Part shown: positions 1-6,100 of the stretch, in pieces
Position numbering within the stretch: position 1 is the first letter of the stretch
Layout of the letters: every line of letters starts with the position of its first letter
NCBI GenBank assembly: GCA_023391015.1
Contig: JAEWBT010000097.1
Coordinates: 1-20,718 of the forward strand
Reading direction: 5' to 3'
DNA length: 20,718 nucleotides
Origin: Bacteroidota bacterium
GTDB taxonomy: Bacteria; Bacteroidota; Bacteroidia; Chitinophagales; Chitinophagaceae
Notes under the pieces: model-generated
What the model saw: only the letters and a program-made list of their open reading frames with translations
What the model was told of the DNA's origin: nothing
The model's database searches: none
Program-made: the position numbers and the translations under genes

Positions 1-206
1 ATGGACATAATGGTATTGGTGGGGTTGGTAATGGCCTGACGCTTGGCTGGGTCGCCCACTTTGCGCTCGCCGTTTTTCAGAAAAGCCACCACCGAAGGGG
101 TCGTCCGACGGCCTTCGTCGTTGGCAATTACAACAGGTTCATTGCCTTCCATAACGGCCACGCAGGAGTTGGTGGTACCGAGGTCTATGCCGATGATTTT
201 GCTCAT
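1..206 (-). CDS. dnaK: Molecular chaperone DnaK (Hsp70), N-terminal fragment
   Basis: The first 68 residues of DnaK, reading off the left edge of the window. DnaK is the cytoplasmic ATP-dependent Hsp70 chaperone that works with DnaJ and GrpE in protein folding. The visible part begins MSKIIGIDLGTTNS and carries the phosphate-1 motif GIDLGTTNS (residues 6-14) of the actin-like ATPase domain, followed by the family-typical NDEGRRTTPSVVAF stretch. The start is the ATG complementary to 204-206, the only one fitting the Hsp70 N-terminus. No Shine-Dalgarno sequence is visible. The rest of the gene lies outside the window. The identification is secure from these motifs alone. Confidence 0.97.
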   Translation of the reverse strand, partial: MSKIIGIDLGTTNSCVAVMEGNEPVVIANDEGRRTTPSVVAFLKNGERKVGDPAKRQAITNPTNTIMS

Positions 207-311
207 ATAGAAATGTAGTTTTTAGAAAGAAAAGGAATGTGGGTCGGGGAAAAATCCGGTTTTTGAACACACAGATTTTAATACTGCTCCCAACCGTACG
301 CGTTTATTACA

Positions 312-346
312 CAAATTTCGGCCCAATGCCACTGGCATTACCAAAA
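312..346 (-). promoter_or_regulatory. Candidate dnaK promoter with a palindromic operator
   Basis: Read on the minus strand, a TTTG at 342-345 (-33-like) and GAAATTTG at 312-319 (one mismatch to the Bacteroidota -7 box TAnnTTTG) are 22 nt apart, about 105 nt before the dnaK start. The spacer contains a perfect palindrome, AATGCCA-C-TGGCATT (325-339). A palindrome between the two promoter boxes would suit a repressor site, as expected for a heat-shock gene. The boxes and palindrome are seen; the regulatory role is inferred. Confidence 0.4.
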
Positions 347-373
347 TGGCAGTTTGTTGGGAATTATTGACAG

Positions 374-403
374 AAAAAAGCCTTCTGCACTGACGCAGAA
401 GGC
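374..403 (-). terminator. Intrinsic terminator after the lipoprotein gene
   Basis: A perfect 9-bp stem, GCCTTCTGC (380-388) and GCAGAAGGC (395-403), with a 6-nt loop. On the minus strand it is followed by six T residues (374-379). It lies 32 nt after the stop codon of the lipoprotein gene at 435-1499 and separates that transcript from dnaK. Confidence 0.88.
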
Positions 404-434
404 AGAAAATAATTTTCCGGAAATAAAGGTCTTT

Positions 435-1499
435 TTAAGGCATTACCCGACCCGTAATGTTGCTTTTCTGTGTATTGGGGTTCACTTTCAGAGCGGCCAC
501 CGTTCCATCACTCAGCGGCACGCGCAGGCGCTGGATTTTACCCCGCGAGGCCAACACACCGATAACGTCTTTCCCCCGGATGTTGGTGTACCGGTACTGC
601 ACCTGATCGCCGCCCAGTCCGCCGATAGCAATCTGGTTTTGCTGATAGGTGTATAATTCCGGCGTTCCAAAGTAAGCAATCAAATCAGCGCTATCCACGA
701 GGCGTTCGGTTCCGGCAGGCGCGTCGCCCAGGCCGTTGGCGATAGCGACATAAAAATTGTTGAACTTATCGGCAGGTACTCTGGTGTCCCAACCATTACC
801 GCCGGTATTCACAGGCCGGCTGAAAATGTAGTCTACCGTCTTTTCGGTTTGGGCGCCGCCGCCCACTGGCTGTTCCCGGAAATGAAAGCGCACCATTGCA
901 TTCATATATTTAATGGTAGCACTCAGCGGATATTGCAAGACACGCCAAGAGTAGGTGCCGTCTTCGAAGGAATTCGAGCTGTTGGTAGGCGAAAGCTCTA
1001 CTTTCTGATTCGGGTTGATATCCGGTGCCAGTTCCGAGATGCGCCCGCCGCTCACGTCGGCAATCACGGTTTCGGCGGTATCTACGTTGCCGTTGTCGTT
1101 GTTTTTGATCAGCACACGGTAGGTGCGGCCCGGCGTCAGCGGCTGGGTAATTTCGTAGGCGTAGTTGGGTTTGGTGAAGAACGTGCCCGGATTTTTATCC
1201 GCCATAGCCACGCGGTTGAGGGTAACCGGCGATGCCGAACTGCCCACTTCCTGCATGGTAACGGCGATATTCGGGAAGTAAGAAGAATCCGGCAGCTTGG
1301 CGAGGTCCAGCGCGCTTTTGTTGGGGTCGGCGTAGGCGCGTTGGATGCGCACGTAGTTTACCGGCTCGCTGGCATCCAGAATCCCATACACCACCGTGTA
1401 GGGCTTTGCGGGGGCCAATACATCAAAGTCTTCGGAGCAGGAAGAAAAGCCTATCGTGAGCGCCAAAGCCGGCAGCAAGGCGCGAAATGTTTTTTGCAT
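435..1499 (-). CDS. Uncharacterised Bacteroidota lipoprotein
   Basis: A 354-residue predicted lipoprotein. The chosen start (ATG complementary to 1497-1499) gives a classic lipoprotein signal: MQKT, a hydrophobic stretch (about 7-18), then the lipobox FSSC with the lipidated cysteine at residue 21. An in-frame start 20 codons upstream would place an unnatural extension before the signal. The mature part reads as a mostly beta-strand extracytoplasmic protein; the YTVVYGILDASEPVNYVRI stretch near the N-terminus resembles domains seen in many uncharacterised Bacteroidota surface lipoproteins. No catalytic motif is visible and no SusD-like features were recognised. It is transcribed alone, divergently from argS, and has its own terminator. 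The function is unknown; outer-membrane anchoring is inferred from the signal only. Confidence 0.85.
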   Translation of the reverse strand: MQKTFRALLPALALTIGFSSCSEDFDVLAPAKPYTVVYGILDASEPVNYVRIQRAYADPNKSALDLAKLPDSSYFPNIAVTMQEVGSSASPVTLNRVAMADKNPGTFFTKPNYAYEITQPLTPGRTYRVLIKNNDNGNVDTAETVIADVSGGRISELAPDINPNQKVELSPTNSSNSFEDGTYSWRVLQYPLSATIKYMNAMVRFHFREQPVGGGAQTEKTVDYIFSRPVNTGGNGWDTRVPADKFNNFYVAIANGLGDAPAGTERLVDSADLIAYFGTPELYTYQQNQIAIGGLGGDQVQYRYTNIRGKDVIGVLASRGKIQRLRVPLSDGTVAALKVNPNTQKSNITGRVMP

Positions 1500-1766
1500 A
1501 AGGTTGGAAAAGGCCTGCAAGGCACAAAGCCGATTTGCAGGTTTGCGAAGGTAAAACATTAGCGGAATTGGATGGTTGCGCCGTTGGACGCCCTTCGGCT
1601 TTTATCAGGGTAATGGCAATAAGGTATGATTTCCGGAAATGGGCGCTTGATTTCCGGAATTTGGTTTTGGATTTTGGTCTTTGATTCCTGACACACATCT
1701 TATTACTTATCGCCTCTTTTGTCTTTTGTCTATCGTCTTTTGTCCGAAACACTCTTTCTTTGCCCC
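1500..1766. other. Divergent intergenic region with repeat fragments
   Basis: The 267 bp between the lipoprotein gene and argS hold ATTGGA/GTTGGA elements with a small GCC/GGC hairpin (1567-1600), two TTCCGGAA octamers (1631 and 1652), and a low-complexity stretch rich in TTTTGG and CTTTTGTC (about 1660-1750). The argS start is preceded by TTTCTTTG at 1755-1762, only 4 nt before the ATG. Open frames across this stretch look like repeat translations, not genes. Confidence 0.6.
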
Positions 1767-3569
1767 ATGAATCTCGTTGCCCAGATTAAAAACGCCACTG
1801 CCGATGCCCTGAAAGCTTTATTTCCCCAAATGGAAGCCGTGGATGCGCAAAGCGTGACCGTCAGCGAAACCAAGCCCGATTTTGAAGGCGATTACACCGT
1901 GGTGTTATTTCCCTACGTGAAAGCCCTGCGCCAGAAACCCGACGCAATTGGCACGCAGCTTGGCGACTGGCTAACACAAAACACCGACCTTTTTTCGGGC
2001 TATAAAATCGTTGGCGGCTTCCTGAACCTGAGCGTGCGCGACGACTACTGGGAAGATTTTCTCCTCAATCATTTCAACGACAGCATGTGGGGCCAGAAAC
2101 CGAAAGGCACCCATCGCGTAATGGTGGAATATTCGTCGCCCAACACCAACAAACCGCTCCACTTCGGCCACCTGCGCAACAATTTTCTGGGCTTTGCCGT
2201 CAGCGAAATCCTCAAAGCGGAAGGCCAGCAGGTTATCAAGGCCAACCTCGTCAACGACCGCGGCATCCATATCTGCAAAAGCATGATTGCCTGGCAGCGC
2301 TACGCCGACGGCGCCACGCCGGAAATTTCCGGAATTAAGGGCGACCACCTCGTGGGCGATTACTACGTAAAGTACAACGATATTTATAAGAGCGAAGTAA
2401 GGGAACTGGTGGCCGGCGGCATGGACGAAAAAAAGGCCGAAGCCGAAGCGCCCATTTTTAAAGAAGCGCAGGAAATGCTGCGCGGCTGGGAAGCGGGGGA
2501 CAAAGAAATTTATTCCTTGTGGGAGAAGATGAACAGCTGGGTGTACAAAGGTTTTGAAGAAACCTACCGCCGCCTCGGGGTGGATTTTGACAAATACTAC
2601 TACGAAAGCGACACTTACCTTTTGGGCAAGCAACTGGTGGAAGAAGGGTTGCAAAAAGGGGTGCTTTTCCGGAAAGACGACGGCTCGGTGTGGATTGACC
2701 TCACCGACGAAGGGCTGGACCAAAAGCTGCTTCTTCGCGGCGACGGCACCAGCGTGTACATGACGCAGGACCTCGGCACGGCGCGCCTGAAGTACAACGA
2801 TTACAAGCTGGACGAAAGCATCTACGTGATTGCCGACGAACAGAATTACCACATGGACGTGCTGAAGCGCATCCTCAAGCGCCTCTGCGAGCCCTGCGCC
2901 GACGGCATTTACCACCTCAGTTACGGCATGGTGGAACTGCCGACCGGAAAAATGAAAAGCCGCGAAGGCACTGTGGTGGACGCCGACGACATGATAGACG
3001 AGATGATTGCCCTGGCCAAAGCCCAGACCGAAGCCGCCGGCAAAACCGAGGGTTTCTCCGCCACCGAACTGGATGCGCTCTACAAAACCATTGGCATCGG
3101 TGCGCTGAAATTTTACCTCCTGCGCGTAGAGCCGAAAAAGAAAATGATTTTCAACCCGCAGGAAAGCATTGACCTGCACGGGTTCACCGCCACGTTTGTG
3201 CAATACGCCCACGCCCGGATTCATTCTATCCTGCGCAAGGCTGGCGTGTCGGTTTTTGTGGACCGGACGCATTTCCAATCGTTCAACCTCACCGAGGCAG
3301 TGATGCCGTTGGAGAAAGACGTGTTGTTGCAATTAGAGCAATACCCCGACACGATCTCCGCTGCCGCTGCCGAGTACAATCCGTCGCTGATTTGTCAGTA
3401 CGCTTTTGCGCTGGCGCAAAAGTTCAACACCTTCTACGCCCAGCATTCCGTAGCCGATGCCGAAAGCGCCGAGAAGCGCGACCTGCGGTTGATGCTCTGC
3501 ATCATGACGGCTACTGTGCTGAAACACGCAATGAGCTTGCTGGGTATTTCGGTTCCGGAGAAAATGTAG
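1767..3569 (+). CDS. argS: Arginyl-tRNA synthetase
   Basis: A 600-residue class I aminoacyl-tRNA synthetase that charges tRNA-Arg with arginine in the cytoplasm. The N-terminal additional domain covers about residues 1-110. The HIGH-type motif is HFGH (132-135) within SPNTNKPLHFGHLRN, a typical ArgS signature. The KMSKS-type loop is KMKSREGT starting at K395. The C-terminal DALR anticodon-binding domain starts around GFTATFVQYAHARIHSIL and ends GISVPEKM, the usual terminal pattern for the family. The length is close to the family norm. The start at 1767 was preferred over an upstream in-frame codon at 1719 because MNLVAQIKNATADAL aligns with known ArgS N-termini, and the upstream extension lies in low-complexity DNA. 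The gene is transcribed alone. Confidence 0.97.
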   Translation: MNLVAQIKNATADALKALFPQMEAVDAQSVTVSETKPDFEGDYTVVLFPYVKALRQKPDAIGTQLGDWLTQNTDLFSGYKIVGGFLNLSVRDDYWEDFLLNHFNDSMWGQKPKGTHRVMVEYSSPNTNKPLHFGHLRNNFLGFAVSEILKAEGQQVIKANLVNDRGIHICKSMIAWQRYADGATPEISGIKGDHLVGDYYVKYNDIYKSEVRELVAGGMDEKKAEAEAPIFKEAQEMLRGWEAGDKEIYSLWEKMNSWVYKGFEETYRRLGVDFDKYYYESDTYLLGKQLVEEGLQKGVLFRKDDGSVWIDLTDEGLDQKLLLRGDGTSVYMTQDLGTARLKYNDYKLDESIYVIADEQNYHMDVLKRILKRLCEPCADGIYHLSYGMVELPTGKMKSREGTVVDADDMIDEMIALAKAQTEAAGKTEGFSATELDALYKTIGIGALKFYLLRVEPKKKMIFNPQESIDLHGFTATFVQYAHARIHSILRKAGVSVFVDRTHFQSFNLTEAVMPLEKDVLLQLEQYPDTISAAAAEYNPSLICQYAFALAQKFNTFYAQHSVADAESAEKRDLRLMLCIMTATVLKHAMSLLGISVPEKM

Positions 3570-3607
3570 GCTTTTGGGTTTTGAGCCGTCGCTCAAAACC
3601 CAAAAGC
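3570..3607 (+). terminator. Long perfect hairpin directly after argS
   Basis: The arms GCTTTTGGGTTTTGAG (3570-3585) and CTCAAAACCCAAAAGC (3592-3607) form a perfect 16-bp stem with a 6-nt loop (CCGTCG), starting on the base after the argS stop codon. There is no run of T after the stem on either strand, so it is not a textbook intrinsic terminator. It may stabilise the 3' end of the message or be a repeat element. Confidence 0.5.
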
Positions 3608-3627
3608 AAAATCCAAGGATCAAGGTT

Positions 3628-3706
3628 TCAAAATTCAAGACTTGTGTCTCAAATCTTAAAAAGTAGAAATCAAGAATCAAAATCAAGAATCAAAATTCAA
3701 GACTTG
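3628..3706. repeat. Low-complexity direct repeats (TCAAAATTCAAGACTTG and ATCAAGAATCAAA)
   Basis: A 17-bp unit TCAAAATTCAAGACTTG occurs at 3628-3644 and 3690-3706. Between them a 13-bp unit ATCAAGAATCAAA is repeated in tandem at 3669-3681 and 3682-3694. Similar TTTTGG-rich strings continue to about 3810 and also precede argS. This type of A/T-skewed filler is seen between genes in many Bacteroidota genomes. No gene is supported here. Confidence 0.7.
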
Positions 3707-3825
3707 AAAGCCCTGCCCCAGAATTGGGATGGTTTCCGGCTCCTGAATACTTTTTGGGTTCCTTTCGTTTTGGATCTTGGGTATTGATTTTTGGGTTTTT
3801 GGATTGGATTTACCTCTCAAAGGCC

Positions 3826-3972
3826 TTAATTATTCCGGTAATCCACGCCGTCCTGAAAAGGAATCTTTCGCCGCTGCCGCCACCGGCGCACTGCTTTTTC
3901 GCCCCAGTGAATCGCAGCTGCCAAGAGAAGCAGAAATACCAGAAACGGAAAATAATCGCCGCCGCCACGCAT
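3826..3972 (-). CDS. Small predicted membrane protein (48 residues)
   Basis: A short ORF that reads like a real gene. It begins MRGGGDYFPF, continues into one hydrophobic segment (about residues 9-21, FPFLVFLLLLAAA), and ends in a strongly basic stretch (KAVRRWRQRRK, 26-36) followed by IPFQDGVDYRNN and TAA. The pattern of one membrane segment followed by a positively charged cytoplasmic tail is typical of small bacterial inner-membrane proteins. The ATG is complementary to 3970-3972; TTACCT lies directly before it, with no clear Shine-Dalgarno sequence. It is divergent from the AraC-type gene. The family is not recognised and the function is unknown. The call rests on its composition and would be weakened if the frame is not conserved in relatives. 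Confidence 0.55.
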   Translation of the reverse strand: MRGGGDYFPFLVFLLLLAAAIHWGEKAVRRWRQRRKIPFQDGVDYRNN

Positions 3973-4023
3973 AGGTAAGGAGGTTTAGTTGGCATAAATT
4001 TCCGGAAATTTTCGCAATTGGGG

Positions 4024-4063
4024 CGACTTGTGGAGTCCTCGGGCAGCAACCCGATTGACTCCA
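4024..4063. repeat. Nested hairpin, also one arm of an inverted repeat around the AraC-type gene
   Basis: TGGAGTC (4031-4037) pairs with GACTCCA (4057-4063), and inside it CGGG (4040-4043) pairs with CCCG (4050-4053). The left part, CGACTTGTGGAGTC (4024-4037), is perfectly complementary to GACTCCACAAGTCG at 5165-5178 beyond the gene. A further direct copy of GACTTGTGGAGT lies at 4090-4101. These could be regulator sites or traces of a mobile repeat. Confidence 0.55.
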
Positions 4064-4142
4064 TAGGTCTATCCAAAAAACGTACGCGGGACTTGTGGAG
4101 TTGCTGGTTTCGGACCGCTTCAGGCCTTATATTCGCTACGTT

Positions 4143-4967
4143 ATGCTGCCTTATCCGCAATACCCTTTTACAGAAGACGACGTCGCCAACGTGCTGGTGC
4201 GATATGTGCGGCTGGACAACCCGGAAAGCTATCCGTTTGACGCCCATCACAGCCACCAATATCACGAACTGCTGTATTTCCGGAAAGGGGGCGGTACCCA
4301 CAGCATTCAGTTCCGGGAACATCCCGTTCAGGACCACTCGCTGCACCTGTTGCGCGCCGGCGACCCACACTGGCTGGAACGGGGCTTGCACTCTGAAGGC
4401 TTCGCGCTGGTGTATAAAGAGGCCTTTTTGTACAAGCTGCAAGAGGCCAATAAAGACGTCGGCTATCTGGATTATTTCAGCCAAAGCAATGTCCTGAATC
4501 TGGATGCAAAAGAAGCGGCCTCCTTTGCGCTTTTAATCGGCGAAATAGGCGCACATAGCGCCAATCACCTGTATCTGTTCAGCCTCGTGGGTGCTTTTCT
4601 CACTAAGCTGGTGCTGGAAAAACCGCTGCCCGGTGTGGCGGGGACCGACCTTACCGACCCGTATGTACGGCAGTTCTACGAACAGGTTCAAACCCATTAT
4701 GCGCAACGGCTCCGGGCCGAGGATTATGCGCAGATGCTGCATCTTTCTGCCGCTACCCTGGAACGGAAAGTGCAGGCCGCAACCGGAAAAACCGTTTTTG
4801 AAATCGGGCAGGATTTATTGCTCAAAGAAGCAAAAAGGCTGTTGCTGCAAGGAAGGCTATCGCAGAAGGAAATTGCCGACCGGCTCGGTTTTCGGGAAGT
4901 AGCCCATTTTGCCAACTGGTTCCGGAAAGGAACAGCCTTCGCACCGGGGCAATACGGGAAGCAATAG
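4143..4967 (+). CDS. AraC-family transcriptional regulator with cupin-like sensor domain
   Basis: A 274-residue predicted DNA-binding regulator. The N-terminal part (about 25-90) looks like the AraC cupin-type ligand domain, with HHSHQYHELLYF (H35, H36, H38, H41) and a LLRAGDPHWLE stretch. The C-terminal AraC/XylS domain has two helix-turn-helix units: about 191-215 (AEDYAQMLHLSAATLERKV) and about 239-265 (LSQKEIADRLGFREVAHFANWF). The latter is the conserved second HTH, which normally ends in P-x-x-(Y/F); here it is FAPGQYGKQ, slightly reduced. The ATG at 4143 was chosen because TATATTCG, a near match to the -7 box, lies just upstream; a GTG at 4095 would add 16 residues (VELLVSDRFRPYIRYV) and cannot be excluded. 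The ligand and targets are unknown; AraC regulators often control a neighbour or their own promoter. Confidence 0.88.
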   Translation: MLPYPQYPFTEDDVANVLVRYVRLDNPESYPFDAHHSHQYHELLYFRKGGGTHSIQFREHPVQDHSLHLLRAGDPHWLERGLHSEGFALVYKEAFLYKLQEANKDVGYLDYFSQSNVLNLDAKEAASFALLIGEIGAHSANHLYLFSLVGAFLTKLVLEKPLPGVAGTDLTDPYVRQFYEQVQTHYAQRLRAEDYAQMLHLSAATLERKVQAATGKTVFEIGQDLLLKEAKRLLLQGRLSQKEIADRLGFREVAHFANWFRKGTAFAPGQYGKQ

Positions 4968-5212
4968 GACTTTCCGACTTATCAAGAAGCGGTCTTCTAA
5001 ACCTGAAGAAGTTGTTTTGGACAGCGACTTTTGTCATTCCCGAAGGGACTCTCCACAATTTAGAAGCTGTGAAGACCCGCTGCGAGGGTGACAAAAAAGA
5101 AGAGAAACGGTAGCCTCCTATTTACGAGACCGCTTCAAGTCTAACCGGATAGCGTCTCACCTTAGACTCCACAAGTCGTCCTGCAACCCGCCGAGAACTT
5201 GAGTCGCGCCCA
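4968..5212. other. Intergenic region carrying a MITE-like element and inverted repeat arm
   Basis: These 245 bp separate the convergent AraC-type gene and apt. They contain a short element with ends TTTTGTCA and TGACAAAA (5029-5096) and the right arm of the 14-bp inverted repeat (5165-5178). No T-tailed terminator was recognised and no ORF here looks like a gene. Confidence 0.6.
5029..5096 (+). repeat. Short MITE-like element with TTTTGTCA ends
   Basis: A 68-bp element begins TTTTGTCATTCC (5029-5040) and ends GGGTGACAAAA (5086-5096), giving 8-bp perfect terminal inverted repeats with weaker similarity further in. The same pair of ends occurs in opposite orientation at 19239-19312. Two copies of the same end pair in one window support a dispersed non-autonomous repeat. 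No coding capacity. Confidence 0.65.
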
Positions 5213-5749
5213 TTAATACCGCAGCACCTCGTACACCTCGCCGCCAAACGGTTTTAAACGCTCTTTTCCGGAAAGCGCTTCCAGACCAATAAGAAAGCTA
5301 AACTGCGCTACCTGCCCGCCTTGCTTTTGAACGAGCCGGGCTGCCGCCTCAGTGGTGCCGCCGGTAGCCAGCAAATCGTCGTGAATCAACACGCGGTGGC
5401 CAAGCTGGATCACGCCGGTACGCATTTCAATTACCGCGTTGCCGTATTCCAAAGCGTAGGCCTCGCCAATAATCGGCGGCGGCAGTTTTCCGGCCTTGCG
5501 AATCAGTACAAAAGGCACGTTGAGCGCTACGGCGATGGCGATGCCAAACAAATAGCCCCGGCTTTCAATCCCGCATACTACATCCACTTTGCCACGACTA
5601 AAATCGGCGAGGTCGGCAACCACATCCGTGTATAAATCCGGGTGCTGAAAAATGGGGGAAATGTCCCGGAACAGAATGCCCGGAATGGGAAAATCGGGAA
5701 TGGTTTCAATCGTGGACTCGAGGCGTTGGACAAGGGCATCAGCAGCCAT
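5213..5749 (-). CDS. apt: Adenine phosphoribosyltransferase
   Basis: A 178-residue type I phosphoribosyltransferase that converts adenine and PRPP to AMP and pyrophosphate in cytoplasmic purine salvage. The N-terminus has the APRT hallmark ESTIETIPDFPIPGILFRDISPIF (split here as residues 11-34), followed by GIESRGYLFG (60-69), and the PRPP-binding motif VLIHDDLLATGGT (120-132). The length matches the bacterial family. The ATG complementary to 5747-5749 is the natural start. The upstream region on the minus strand holds three TTCCGGAA octamers (5765, 5795, 5821) within 64 bp. The gene is divergent from the purF-like gene, which also uses PRPP, so the pair may share regulation; that is inference. 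Confidence 0.97.
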   Translation of the reverse strand: MAADALVQRLESTIETIPDFPIPGILFRDISPIFQHPDLYTDVVADLADFSRGKVDVVCGIESRGYLFGIAIAVALNVPFVLIRKAGKLPPPIIGEAYALEYGNAVIEMRTGVIQLGHRVLIHDDLLATGGTTEAAARLVQKQGGQVAQFSFLIGLEALSGKERLKPFGGEVYEVLRY

Positions 5750-5905
5750 AAAAAGAAGGATAATTTCCGGAAAGATAGCGCGGCTACAAGGTTTTTCCGG
5801 AAAGGATATCCTGTTTGGATTTCCGGAAAAACAGACACCCTACCGTTATCGCAACCCTCTGGCGGTGGAGAGGCAGACTATAGGGCACAATTAAAGGCGA
5901 GATAA

Positions 5906-5953
5906 GTAGAGACAAGGCATGTAGAGTAGAGACAGGGCATGCCTTGTCTCTAC
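5906..5953. repeat. GTAGAGAC palindromic repeat with a duplicated left arm
   Basis: GTAGAGACAAGGCATG (5906-5921) is the exact reverse complement of CATGCCTTGTCTCTAC (5938-5953). A second left arm GTAGAGACAGGGCATG (5926-5941) lies between them with one mismatch. The two left arms could pair alternatively with the one right arm. Related GTAGAGAC/AGAGAC palindromes with other inner sequences occur at 9966-9995 and 10026-10050. Such palindromes are common dispersed repeats in Bacteroidota and cyanobacteria. Confidence 0.75.
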
Positions 5954-6074
5954 AGAATCCAATTTTCAACCCCAATCCTTTTTCTTCCTCCCCACTTAAA
6001 TCCTAACCCCTCTTCCCCTCCCAACTAACTCCTAAAACCTAATCCCCAACTCTTATCCCAAAAACACTGCAACT

Positions 6075-6082
6075 TACCTTTG
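6075..6082 (+). promoter_or_regulatory. Bacteroidota -7 box of the purF-like gene
   Basis: TACCTTTG is an exact match to the Bacteroidota consensus TAnnTTTG, with its end 18 nt before the ATG at 6101. No convincing -33 TTTG is seen at the usual distance because the upstream DNA is G-free. Confidence 0.55.
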
Positions 6083-6100
6083 CGCCTTCATTTCCCATCC

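Larger units (their letters stand above)
5750..6100. other. Divergent region between apt and the purF-like gene
   Basis: These 351 bp hold three TTCCGGAA copies (5765, 5795, 5821), the GTAGAGAC palindrome (5906-5953), a 113-nt run with no G on the + strand (5956-6068), and the -7 box TACCTTTG (6075-6082) for the purF-like gene. No gene is supported in it. Confidence 0.7.

Noticed and set aside
1971..3332. Long minus-strand ORF (453 codons) inside argS
   Set aside because: It is the antisense shadow of a clear argS; composition is H/V/F-rich as expected of a reverse-frame shadow, with no recognisable domain.
3392..3787. Plus-strand ORF with SKIQ/SRFQ-like repeats
   Set aside because: It overlaps argS in another frame and then translates low-complexity repeats; no gene character.
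3810..4484. Minus-strand ORF of 224 codons overlapping the AraC-type gene
   Set aside because: Most of it is antisense to the regulator. The sensible minus-strand reading near 3826-3972 is in a different frame, the 48-residue ORF.
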